Shown piece after piece: positions 47,460-58,238 of a stretch of 64,000 nucleotides of DNA. Every line of letters begins with the position of its first letter. Position 1 is the first letter of the stretch. Made by a program: the position numbers and the translations under genes. Source of the DNA: Papaver somniferum (taxonomy: Eukaryota; Streptophyta; Magnoliopsida; Ranunculales; Papaveraceae); NCBI RefSeq assembly GCF_003573695.1, contig NC_039361.1, positions 92,646,149-92,710,148 of the forward strand, written 5' to 3'. The notes under the pieces were generated by a model that was not told the origin of the DNA, searched no databases, and was given only the letters and a program-made list of their open reading frames with translations.

Positions 47460-47957
47460 ATGAGTTCTGCTGAGAGGGATTGTAGAGATAAAACTGAAGA
47501 GAGGATCCAAAAATGTCCTCGAATGATGGCTGGTCCTCGTAAATTGAGGATTATCATTATTGTGGACGGAGTAACTACTGTTCCTGGTATTCATATCGAC
47601 GCTGTAATTAGTCATGTTGTCAGTAGTGTTGACAATGATGATGTTCCTATTTATGTTGATGTTATTCCTGGTGTTCCTATGGACGTTGTGATCAGTAGTG
47701 TTGAGAATGTTGATGTTCCTGCTTATGCTGATGTTCCTACTGTGAATGATGATGCTCCTGCTTCTATTATTAAAAATATTGATGAAGATCCCGATGTTCC
47801 GGACATGGAAGAGGATCCAAAAGTTAACAAGCATGATATTAACAAGCAGGTGGAGCCTGATGAAGCAGAAAATGGCAAATCTGAGGATGACAAGGCGCCC
47901 AAGCCTGCTGGTTGGAGTGATCAAGTTCACCTCAGCATTGCGAGAAGAATTGTTTGA
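47460..47957 (+). CDS. Hypothetical 165-residue protein, LRI-x-IDGV-x-VPG family
   Basis: Intronless frame with ATG at 47460 and stop at 47957. The N-terminus is charged, then PRKLRIIIIVDGVTTVPG, shared with the minus-strand gene at 24404-24781. Next come two imperfect ~34-residue repeats (VISHVVSSVDNDDVPIYVDV and VVISSVENVDVPAYADV), then an acidic middle and a C-terminus ending HLSIARRIV. No signal peptide or membrane span. The frame is uninterrupted, which is unusual in this window and argues that it may still be functional. Function unknown. Confidence 0.6.
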   Translation: MSSAERDCRDKTEERIQKCPRMMAGPRKLRIIIIVDGVTTVPGIHIDAVISHVVSSVDNDDVPIYVDVIPGVPMDVVISSVENVDVPAYADVPTVNDDAPASIIKNIDEDPDVPDMEEDPKVNKHDINKQVEPDEAENGKSEDDKAPKPAGWSDQVHLSIARRIV

Positions 47958-47979
47958 AGATGAGGGATGGTTCATTTGA

Positions 47980-49250
47980 TATGGTTTTTTTTTTTGATGA
48001 TAGGTTTTGATTTATGTATTTCTTTTTGTGGACGCTTTGAAAGTTGTTTTCATTTCTTGTTTCGTTTGCTAATTTTGTCATTTAGAAGAAGGTGATGTTT
48101 ATGAATTCTTTTATTATTTAGGTATTGGAATCATGAAATAAATCAGATAATTATTTACAAGTTCATAGACTTTACAGAATGCAATATACTCTTGCAAATT
48201 TATTTATTTATGAGGTGTGCATTCTTTTGGAAAACTAAATATAATTAGCTGAAAGAACGGAGGAAATGTAGAAAAATACAGTTGTTCCCCCCTGTAAACA
48301 ATAAGAATCAATTTATCACTTTAGGTCTGATCTTATTATCTCCTTGCCAATACTTTTAACAAAAATACGAGTTTGAACAAGTAAAGTGCTATTGAAAGTA
48401 AAGTACTGCTATACGACGATGTTAATGATAATGATCTTTGCGTGGATTTGGCTGAGAATGAGGAACCAGACTAATCTGACAAAGAACCAGACTCATCTAA
48501 CAAGTTCTTTGCTTTTTAAACAGGATTTTTTATGTGTGAACTTTTAGTTTACGTATTTTTAAATATAAAGCATTTCGTCTGACCATTTTGTTTTCAGTGG
48601 TGGTTGTATTTATTGTTTAAGTACTGCACTAGATGCAGGCTTTTTACGCTAATAGATAGGTTAACATTTATGCGATGAATGATTCACATTGAAATTTTAT
48701 GTTTTCTGGAAATGATGAACATGAAAATGGATGGGTTTACTTTCTTTATCTTTAGTAGCTTACTGTATGATTAGAATAATACGTTTCCTACATAGTGCCA
48801 CTAATAATTCATACGTTTCCTTCATAAACCAAGAATAATGCAGGAGACAACCCAGCTTAAAATTATTAAGGAAAATATTATTCGAAATAGGGAAGTAATT
48901 TTTTTCTATGGCCTCTTTTCGAGTTGGTTAGAGATACGAAACTAAATTTCGAAAATTTTGGGAAACAAATTTATCATAATTGTCTACGATATATTCTCTC
49001 ATAAAATAAGGAAACTAACCATATTGGTTACACATCAGAAATTTGGAAATAAAAAAAGAAAAACACCAAAAATCTTTTGTTTGGCGGGTGATGAAAATTA
49101 ATTTTACTGGGCGGGATGATTTCAAAAGGACAATCAATTCCCACCTGATGGTTTGGTTAAATTCCAAAAAGAGAAAGAAAGATGAGTTCGATCTACTTTT
49201 TCAGTTTTTATTACTTGATTTATTCTCTCTGTGAAATCATAATTCTAGTA
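47980..49250. other. Mostly non-coding, small acidic fragment near 48.41-48.52 kb
   Basis: A short frame near 48410-48519 reads DDVNDNDLCVDLAENEEPD, then TAA, then SDKEPDSSNKFFAF. The GAACCAGAC unit is repeated, with TAA in one copy and TCA in the other. It resembles the acidic tails elsewhere in the window. No other gene supported. Confidence 0.3.
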
Positions 49251-49675
49251 CTATCTCTGATCTTTACAAGGAACCTACCTCTTCAGACTCGATCATTGTT
49301 GTTGGTATTATATCTAAAACCCATTATCGAATGACTATTAAATTGATGTTAGATTTTTTGTTCGATCTCATGGAATCAGATCTTAGATCTTATAGGTTTA
49401 CTAGTTAAAGCATGATTAAGGTTTTTATTCTATTACTTTTTATAGGTTCACTAGTTAAAGCATGATTAGGGTTTTTATTCTATTTTTACCATCTCTAATC
49501 TTTACAAGGAATCTACCTCTTTAAACTCAATCTTCGTTGCTAGTAATATTTCTACAACCCATTATCGAATGAATATTAAATTTATGTTAGATTTTTTGTT
49601 TGATCTCATGGAATCAGATGTTAGATCTTATAGATTTACTAGTTAAAGCATGATGACGGTTTTTATTCGGCTGTA
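49250..49675 (+). repeat. ~238-bp tandem duplication
   Basis: CCCATTATCGAATGA, TTAGATTTTTTGTT, GATCTCATGGAATCAGAT and TTTACTAGTTAAAGCATGAT occur from 49321 and again from 49559. A further 42-base partial unit (TAGGTTCACTAGTTAAAGC) lies at 49442. Confidence 0.85.
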
Positions 49676-49959
49676 TCAAATAACAAGTTAATGACAATCA
49701 CGGGTTGTACGATGAGATGTGATTTCATTTTGTTACAACAATAATGTTTTAGGCTTAAGTTACATGCATGAACTATTATAAGATTTAGGTAAGGATCTTT
49801 CTTTCATGTCACTTAGTTAGGCTTACTAGTTAGTTAGGTTTTACAAAATAATTAAAAAAAACTTAACGATGCTAATTGTTTTCTAGGGTTTTAGTTATTG
49901 TTTTGGTTGGGTTTTGATTGAGAGTTAATAACTCTACTTTGATCGACGATGTTGTGTCA

Positions 49960-49998
<39 letters not shown>

Positions 49999-50421
49999 TC
50001 TCAAGATTTAATCATTTGAGTCTCTGTTACTTGGCGAGCCTGTAACGTCTGCATTTTAAGTTGCCACTTTTAATGATACCATGTTGCTGGTTGGCCAATT
50101 TGACTATCATCTTTAAGCTAAAAATGGATAATCGTTATGTGGTGCTTTAGTGCTCTTGGCTTTTGTAACAAAAATTTATATAAGACCGTTTAACCGGTAC
50201 CTTTCGCTTTGTGGATAACACAATATTCATGAGGATATATTGTGTGTTGCAGTGATGTTTTAGCCTCAAGTTACATGCATCAATGAGTTCATTTTTGTTT
50301 TCTTTTCATATAATAGAAAATAGGTGTAACACATGTTGCATATCCTGTTAGGTTTAGCTAATATTTTCCAAAATAACCTCAAATTCCTAGCTGAGATGCA
50401 TGTACCTACAAAGCTTTTATC
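49676..50421. other. Non-coding, 5' flank of CACTA-associated gene
   Basis: Contains a TA dinucleotide run at 49963-49991. No CACTA 5' terminus or subterminal repeats were found, so the element ending at 56785 seems to lack its left end. Confidence 0.4.
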
Positions 50422-53400
50422 ATGGGAGAAGATGATGATTACAACGTGTCCCCAGAGGAGGACCAATGGGATGATGAGGGGGATTCTGATGAAGAAACGA
50501 TGGAGTTAGATGAGAGTCATGATGACATTGTAAGATGACGATCGATGATGGTGAAGATATGGTCCCTACTGTTAGATTTGAAGAATTAACAGGTAATGTT
50601 CGAAATCTTGTACTTACTTATTTCTACTTAAACATCACATGGTTTCATATGTTGCCTCAGTTATTTCCAGAGTCAGACGATTCTGAAAATGATGATCTCG
50701 AAGTGTTAGAAGAAAAAGAATTGGAAAATGCTCCAGCAGCAGAAAAGCAGCCACAACAGGAAGACTCTACCGAAGATATCATAAAAGAGAGGGGAATGAC
50801 AAGAATGTTGAAGATGCATAAATACTTTTCGAATTCTGATGCCAAAAGAAGGGATATTGAATTTGACAAAATGTTCCGGCCTATTGGTGACTATAAAATT
50901 GAATTCAGTAGTTACCTAGGCTATTTGCCCCGTGATATGGTTAGCATAAAATATTTATGTTGGAAGGAAGTCCCTCCAACAACAAAACAAAATATGTGGG
51001 AGAAAATTCTGGTATGCATATGCGGTCATCAATTCGTCATTTTTGTTGTCTAACTGTGAGTCTGTGATGAACATACATTAGTTGTTATGGCAGCTTCATT
51101 TTGAGGTGCCCCATGAATTTAAGCGACTGGTCATGAAGCGTCTACCTGTTCAGCTGCGAGACTTCAGAAGGAAATTGTACAACAATCATGTAAAACCCTT
51201 CCTAGAAAAACCGGACAAACTAAAAACTTTCCCCAAAAAGTACAAAACGGTAATGGACCAAGAAAACTGGGACAATTACCTTAATCATGTATTAAAATCG
51301 CCTATATTTAAGGTATGGAATACACATTGCTTTTTCTAATTTGTGTTTCGTTCTTATTGTCTATCCTAGCATACTAATGAAATTATTTTTATTTCCTCTG
51401 AAAGAAAAATTCGGAGAGGGGAAAAGAGGCAATATCACAATCCAAGTTCCCACATCGGACGGGACGAGGAGGATACTCGGGATTAAAACTAAAATTAGTA
51501 AGTCTGTTGTCTTATTTATTATACACTGCACAGTAAAACCGTCCATATCAGATACTTCTGTTTTATATGTCGTGTTGCGTGTCTCATATATGAAGAAACT
51601 TATAACGGTATATGGATGTATCCTCTTACACCAATTTGTAATTTTGTCACATTAGATGCTTTGGAATAGGTTTTCTGTTTTACACAGTTAATATCTGTGC
51701 GGATGTAAATCCTTACTTGTTTCTGGTAACTACCAGGTCAAAGGGGGAAATGTTGCCGAAAAAGATCTTGAAGACCGGTGCTTCATGTGGGCAAAAGCAC
51801 GCGAAAACAAACAGAGAATTGTGCCAGACGATTTTGTCAGGGAGAAGACAACTGAATTTGTGAGAAAACAGAAACTTTACAGTGCTCATGTTTTTAACCA
51901 AAGTAAGTGCGCAAGGTTTAAATCCGAATTTAACACATTATTTGAACAGGAAGAGAAGCGGAAGATGATTCGAGAGGGAACTCTAACGGTTGGTCATAAC
52001 GAGGATGCCTTAACAGTTATGATCGGCCCGGATAAGGGTGGACGTGTCAAGGGGGATGGCTTTGGAGTGACGGCAACCCTTTACTTTCCAAATGGAAAAA
52101 AACCAAGACACCCCAAAGAGAATGATGAACTGTGTGAAAAGCTGAAAGCTAAGGAGAAAGAATTAGAGTCTACTAAAAATGCGTATCAGAGATTAACAGA
52201 TAACTTGTTATCTCAAGGTCACGACATTGTGAAAATTGTGGGCGACAGTATCGGCAAGTCTGGAGGAGAGGCAAGTGAACTGGGTTTTGATTAGATTGTG
52301 TAAATTTTTAAAAAAATTGGCAGACGGTATCTGATTTTTTCAAACAATGTGTTCAATTACAGTTACAGGATGCAGGACCTAGCAACGCCTCCAATCGATC
52401 TAAGAATAACATAGGTCCAGAATCAACTAAGCAACTTCCAAAAAAACATTGGAAATCCGGTACGCAGAATTCATCTGAAAGCATCAAAGAGTCCGCGAAG
52501 CGGGACTATCCTTGTACTAAAACGCCGACCGTTTCTACTGAATCCCCGACGTCTTTAGTATAAAAAAAGAAGTCTTCGTCTCCTCCATTCACTGGGGAAT
52601 CTCAGAATGTGGCATCTGAAAAAGTTCCCATCGATGTATGGTTTCCAATGCATTTAAATTTTTAATATTCCATTTACTATCTCTCATGCGCCTTGAGTTT
52701 CTGCAGGGCATAGGATGCAAACTTTGGTTTGGATAAAAGGACAACATTGTTGCCATTGGTAGAGCTTACTCTACAAAGACGGTACTCTATAAAATGAAGT
52801 CAGGAATTAAGGGTTCACTTACATGCTATAGCGTCCGGGTTAGTGAAGTACTAAATGAAACCATTAAATTACCCTTTGTCAAATCTGGGTTAAAAACTTT
52901 AAAATATGTTAGTGATGCTGGAATTAGTTGGCCATCAAATCAAACCATATTGGATCAAAAGGTTGGTTGCTTGGCTTGTTTGCTTTATTAACTCATTGGA
53001 TATGTTTTTACACAAACCAGTTTTATATATGTATCTTGTTTGATATAAGAGACGAATATGTTGTCAGCTATATGAATCACGGACGTTAGTTTATATTTTA
53101 GAGAACCTTATAGAATGAGACATGTGTTTAGATACTTGATTGTGAGTCAGTTGTGCATTGTGCTTAAATAGTTTCACTGCAAAAAGAAGGTACAACTTTC
53201 ATTTCAATTTTCTGATGCAAGTAAGTCAACCAAAACATTCCGAGGCTGTGAAATCACCGGCTCTAATCAATGGAAGCCAATCTCGTATCGCAATATCTGA
53301 AAAAGTTCCGAAGGTATGTGTTTTAAACCAGCTACATGATCTTAAGACCATATGAGTCTGAAATATGCTATCAACTATATGAATCACGGATGTTGGGGTG

Positions 53401-55297
53401 TATTTTAGAGAACCTTGTATATTTGTTACCTATTCAATTCATCAGTGTCTTCGCATTCACGGTGGAATTTGGTATATTTGTTATTCGAATATAGAGTATT
53501 ACTCTACTTCTGCAGGTAACTCAACAAAATTCGGGGAAACATACTCTGGATATGACATCAAAAGCATCCGGTATCTGTTTTATTTTTACATGCATTTTAA
53601 ATCTCAAATTTGCTTTGTAGTTTTCCCTTGAAGATGTTCGTATGCCATATATTTCCGCAGGGTAAAAGGTGCTACCTTTTTGACCAGCTGTCTAAGACAA
53701 ACGTCCTTGCTAGAGGTAGAGCTTTTCTGTTAGCAGGAAAACAACAATTACATGGAAATGATGGGGTGGAGGTTGATGGCCACAAAATCCTGATTTAGGA
53801 AGTAATAAAACCGAATTTCTGTCTACCCGTACGATTTGATGGTATGGAAACATTAGGACAAACTCTTGGAAAAGCGATTCCTTGGCCAAAGTATGGTGTT
53901 AAGCTTACTGAGCCTGCTAAGAAGGTTAGTTGCTTGGCTTGTTTGATTTTTAAGTCGAATATACATAAACCAGTCTATCAATTATATGAATCACCAATCC
54001 AAGTGTAAATTAGAGAACCTAGAAAAATAGAAATATGTATAACTTTCAAAAGTAACTAACTCTTTTAATCTTATGCAGAACCCTACCAGTAATTCATAAC
54101 CAACTACTTCTCTGCAGAAGGCTCCTGCACGTAGCAACCCTTCTGATGGATCTAAGAAGCAGTCTCCTAATCTTATCCAGAACTCTACCAGTAATTCCCA
54201 ACCAAATCCTTCAATATCTCTAGAGAAGTCGTGCACATCTACGGCAGAACCTCTTGCTAAGACATCCAATGAAGTATGTTTTTTTTTGATTTTTTTTTCT
54301 TCGTAAATCTATATTGCTAATTCTAGCATCTTCTTTTTGTATGATGTTCATATGCCGTATATCTCCGCAGAAAGCAAAATACGACTTTTGGAATGGATCT
54401 AGGGGAAACATCGTTGCTAGAGGCAGTATTTTACCTACGGTGCCTAACCAGAAAATACATGGACAAGATCTTCCTAAAAGTTGTTATGTTGTCAATGTTT
54501 AGGAGGTTATAGTTCCATCGTTCGTGTTAACCGAACCAAGTGGTGACTTTAAGTTATTAGGGGAAGCTGAAAATAGTTTTGTGGCATTGCCGAAGGATAA
54601 CTGTTCCATCTCTGATGACAAGGTTAGTTTCTTAGCTCTTTTGCTTTGTTAATCAAGTATATAAATTGTTTTACATAAATAGTATATTCAGTTTGATTAA
54701 AGAATAAGTACGAGATAGAAATATATTAACACCTAAATTGAACATGAATGCCAGTGTAAATTAGAAAATTGATATTTGGTTAAGGATTTTATTATGGGCG
54801 TCAGCTGTGAAAAATGGCGCGGTCTTCAGTGAAGTTGGCTTTATTATATTGTTGGAAAAATGACTTTTGTCTGTCTCTTGTTGAGAATTCACATAGCAGA
54901 CGAATTCTCCTTGGATTTAGAATATATATATATATATAATACATTTAATCTCTTGCTGTAGGAAACTCCACAACATGGAAAACCTCATAAGCAACCAGAA
55001 CCAGTTTTAGATTCTGAGAAGAACTTGGACAGTGACCTAAAAACAACTAGCATCCTTGCAGATGATAAACGGAATGAGGAGCACCTAGCAGTCAATCTAT
55101 ATTCGGGGAGTCATGCAGCCTATGAAAATCTTCCTCAGAAGAATAAAAAGGCGCAGAGAAAGTGATATGTACCAAGTGTAGAACAAGCATACCAACTTCC
55201 AGATGGGAAACAGAGGATGACAAGGTTTGGCGCGTCGAGAATGTCACAACCTGATCCATTGCATGCAGATGAAGAAAAACTTATGATTTTTGGATAA
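50422..55297 (+). pseudogene. CACTA-associated multi-exon gene (Transposase_24-like and three DUF8039-like repeats)
   Basis: Likely the second gene of a CACTA element. An acidic first frame starts at 50422 but is one base out of phase with ATG 50535. Exons that keep phase: 50535-50592, 50671-51011, 51094-51312, 51405-51497, 51737-52270, 52369-52635, 52707-52961, 53661-53924, 54079-54273, 54371-54622 and 54962-55297; one or two between 52961 and 53661 are unresolved. The joins restore Transposase_24-like text (RGMTRMLKMHKYF, FPHRTGRGYSGLKLKL joined to VKGGNVAEKDLE, GRVKGDGFGVTATLYF) and a coiled coil. Three DUF8039-like domains follow (CKLWFG, CYLFDQ and YDFWNG, each then NIVA-G or NVLARG). 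The intron 52271-52368 is GC-AG. In-frame stops: 52561 TAA, 52734 TAA, 53796 TAG, 54097 TAA, 54500 TAG, 55163 TGA. Splice sites remain good, so decay is by point nonsense. Confidence 0.7.
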
Positions 55298-55499
55298 ATA
55301 TTCTTTAATATTTTCTTTTGCAAACTGTTAGACTAAAGCTCAAATTTTTTTTACTGTGTTATTAATAATATTGTGAATTTTTGGCATATATGAATTTCAG
55401 ATTTAACCAAAATTTATAAAGTATAAGAGAATTTGGATAGTGCCAGGTGGATGGTTTAGATGTGTCATATCTGAACGGATTAGAGGCGTCACACACGTA

Positions 55500-56785
55500 A
55501 TACACACGTTTCAAGATTAATTGGTGTGGCTAAACATAACATAAAGACACATTAAGCAGATATAAATTGGTGTGGCTAAATATCACATAAACCACGCTAT
55601 ATGGCATGTCTATAGGATCTCCGATGATCGGCGCGCAACGTTACATGTGAACGGAGAAGGATGCATATAATTTAACGGTCAATATTGCGTCATCTTAAAT
55701 GAGATCCAACGATTCCTAATACGGCCACGTGGATCAAGGTAATTGTAAATTGGTGTGGCTAAATATCACATATAGCCACGCTATATGGCGTGTCTATAGG
55801 ATATCCAATGAACGGCTCACAACGTTACATGTGGACGGTGAAGGATGCATATAATTTAACGGTCAATATTGCATCATCTTAAATGAGATCCCACGATTCC
55901 TAATACAGACACGTGGATCAAGGTAACTGTAAATTGGCATGGCTAAATATCACATATAACCACGCTATATGGCGTGTCTATAGGATATCTAATGAATGGC
56001 TCACAACGTTACATGTGGATGCTATTCAACAAATCCTAATACATCCACGTGGATGAAGGTTATTGACATTGGCGTGGCTAAAACATAACATATAGCCACA
56101 TTAAACCTATATGAGGCGTGTCTATAGGATATCCAATGAATGGCTCACAACGTTACATGTGGATGGTATTCAACGGTTCCTAACACAACCACGTGGATGA
56201 AGGTTATTGAAATTGGCGTGGCTAAAACATAACATATGGCCATGTTAAGCCTATATGGGGCGTTTCTATAGGATATCCAATGAACGGCTCACAACGTTAC
56301 ATGTGGATGGTATTCAACGGTTCCTAATACAGCCACGTGGATGAAGGTAAGTAAAATTGACGTGGATAAAACATAACATATAACCACGTTAAACCTATAA
56401 TGGCGTGTCTATCGGATAACCAACGGCTACGCCAAAAAGCACTTTGCGTGTCTAAAGTGAACCAAATAGCCACGCCAAAAAGCAATTTGCATGTCTATAG
56501 TGAATAAAATAGTTACGCCAAAAGCAATTTGTGTGTCTATAGTGAACCAAATAGTCACGCCAAAACAATAAATCGTGTGTCTATAGAGTACCAGTACTTA
56601 AGTTTTTGGGACACTAAATAGCAACGCCTATATGGCTCTGGCGTGGCTATAAGCTACCTAAAACCATGCCGTTTTACCTAAAACCACGCTAGCAGAAGTC
56701 ACGCCAAGTCCAAACCAAATTGGCGTGTCAAAACCCCTATGGACACGCCAATTTGGCGTGGAAAAAGGGTCTGTTTGTACTAGTA
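55500..56785 (+). repeat. CACTA subterminal repeat array and terminus
   Basis: About six units of 136-183 bases start ATTGG(T/C)GTGGCTAAA (55519, 55566, 55749, 55932, 56068, 56212, 56352) and hold GGCGTGTCTATAGGAT and CTCACAACGTTACATGTGGA. From 56420 shorter units alternate (A)GCCACGCCAAAA and GTGTCTATAGTGAACC in both orientations. The array ends GGGTCTGTTTGTACTAGTA at 56785. Its reverse complement, TACTAGTACAAACAGACC, is one base from the CACTA-type terminal motif common in plants. Dense short repeats next to a terminus are where CACTA regulatory protein binds in known elements. Confidence 0.75.
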
Positions 56786-56820
56786 TTACCACTATCTAAA
56801 ATTCGATCATCTCGCTTTTA

Positions 56821-56909
56821 AGTTGGTTCTCTCGGAATTACATTGGAGTTTAGTCCATACAGATTGCCGAATGAATTATTGGGTGTGTTGTTATACCCCC
56901 GCATTTTCA
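56821..56909 (+). repeat. LTR 3' fragment, Sirevirus-like relative
   Basis: TTAGTCCATACAGATT, GAATTATTGGGTGT and ACCCCCGCATTTTCA match the end of the LTR at 27120-27207. Confidence 0.75.
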
Positions 56910-57982
56910 GGAAATAAACTTGAAACTCTTTCCAGAAACAGTCTCGTTGGGAAGTTGAAAATATTTGATCATGAGCACAATATGGATAAGATAGCACTTT
57001 TGCGTTTGAATCCACAACCAAAGCAAGCGAAACTTCAAAGGAAAGCTTGTCTTGGGATGACGAATGTTGTGTTGATCATGATGTAGATAATATACCTATG
57101 ATCATACAACAAGTCAAAAATGTGCTAAGGAGGTACAGACAATCTGGAAAGCAGCGCTCCGGAACCGAGATCCAAGATGATTCAATTATATAAGACGGAA
57201 GTTCTCTTCAAAGAAATAATGCTCCATGGTTTTCACTTGATAACTTTGATGAGCTTGCTTCTGAATATCAGACAGAAAATTTCGCCCCTTGTGCAGAAAT
57301 ATCTGTTGATTGTGATTCAGAGTTAGAAAAGGAGATTATAGAATTCTTGAATAAAATGAAAGAAATTCATCGAGAAAACCTATGTTTGAAGAAAACTGTG
57401 AGAAAACTCGAATCATCTCTTAAAGTGAAAAATCATGAGTTGGAAACTTAATGAGAATTTCACTGAATCCTTATATGTCAAAGTGAATGAGATTGGTACC
57501 CTCAAGTGTATCTACAAAGGCTCTCAGGAAGTTCAGACAAGATCTCAGCTATGTTGCTTGGGCAAAAGTCCTTTGGTAACACTAATGATATTGGTTTCTC
57601 CAACAAGACCTCAATCACCAACAACTGTTTCATTTCTGCTGGCTTATACAAGGAGAAAACAGTTTACGGTGATAAACAGGTAGCCGAATCCTCTAAAGGT
57701 GAGCTCTCTACGTGTTGCTCCTTTTGTTAAATCAAGGGACATGTTCAGGAAAAATGTGGCAAATTAAAGAAGACAAGACTTGTTAAACTTCATAATAACA
57801 TGCATAGAATGAGTCAATTATTGCAGAACAATCCGAGAACTTCAAATCCGAGGAGACAACGGAGTAGAAGAACCAGAAAAGGTAAGATTCCTGAACACAC
57901 AAAGGGCCTTGAAAAGTCACCTAGTGATGCAAGTGGTGAGTATAATTGTAGTAATGAGCGAATCCTCGATATTTTAGATTGA
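56910..57982 (+). pseudogene. Gag relic of Sirevirus-like element
   Basis: LSRNSLVGKLKIFDHEH matches LSRNTLVGKLKIFDNEH of the gag at 27273. The primer site and gag N-terminus are deleted, since the LTR end joins the gag middle directly. A shifted frame holds a coiled coil (FLNKMKEIHRENLCLKK). A zinc knuckle in a third frame, CSFC-x-IKGHVQEKC, has TAA (57728) inside it. A basic tail (RRQRSRRTRKGK) ends at 57982. More decayed and more diverged than the copy at 25-33 kb. Confidence 0.7.
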
Positions 57983-58178
57983 TAAAATGAGGTTGCACAA
58001 AAACTCATCACATTTTTTTGTGTGATGACAATGCTGCTCAAGTATAATTTGACTACTTAATGTGATTCATTAATATTGTGTGACTCACCTCATAATAATC
58101 TCATAGAACTGTTGGTGTGTATGATCTTGTCGAGCTATCTCCAAAATCTTGAATACATAATTGTGTTTCATCACGAAT

Positions 58179-58238
58179 TGTTAGAGCATAGCTCGGTTGA
58201 ACCTACCAAGCATTGGTATGTCAAGTTCGGTTGTCATA
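58179..58238 (+). repeat. Start of relic's 3' LTR, interrupted
   Basis: TGTTAGAGCATAGCTCGGTTGAACC and CATTGGTATGTCAAGTT match the LTR start at 25209. The match stops where the Athila-like LTR begins at 58239. Weakly related LTR-like sequence resumes after 63078. Confidence 0.7.

Noticed and set aside
10567..55297. Possibility that TAA/TAG are read as glutamine (ciliate-like code), since many in-frame stops fit Gln.
   Set aside because: The sequence is plant nuclear DNA, TGA stops occur too, several stops replace TGG in sister copies, and the same frames end with TAA or TAG. Nonsense decay explains it better.
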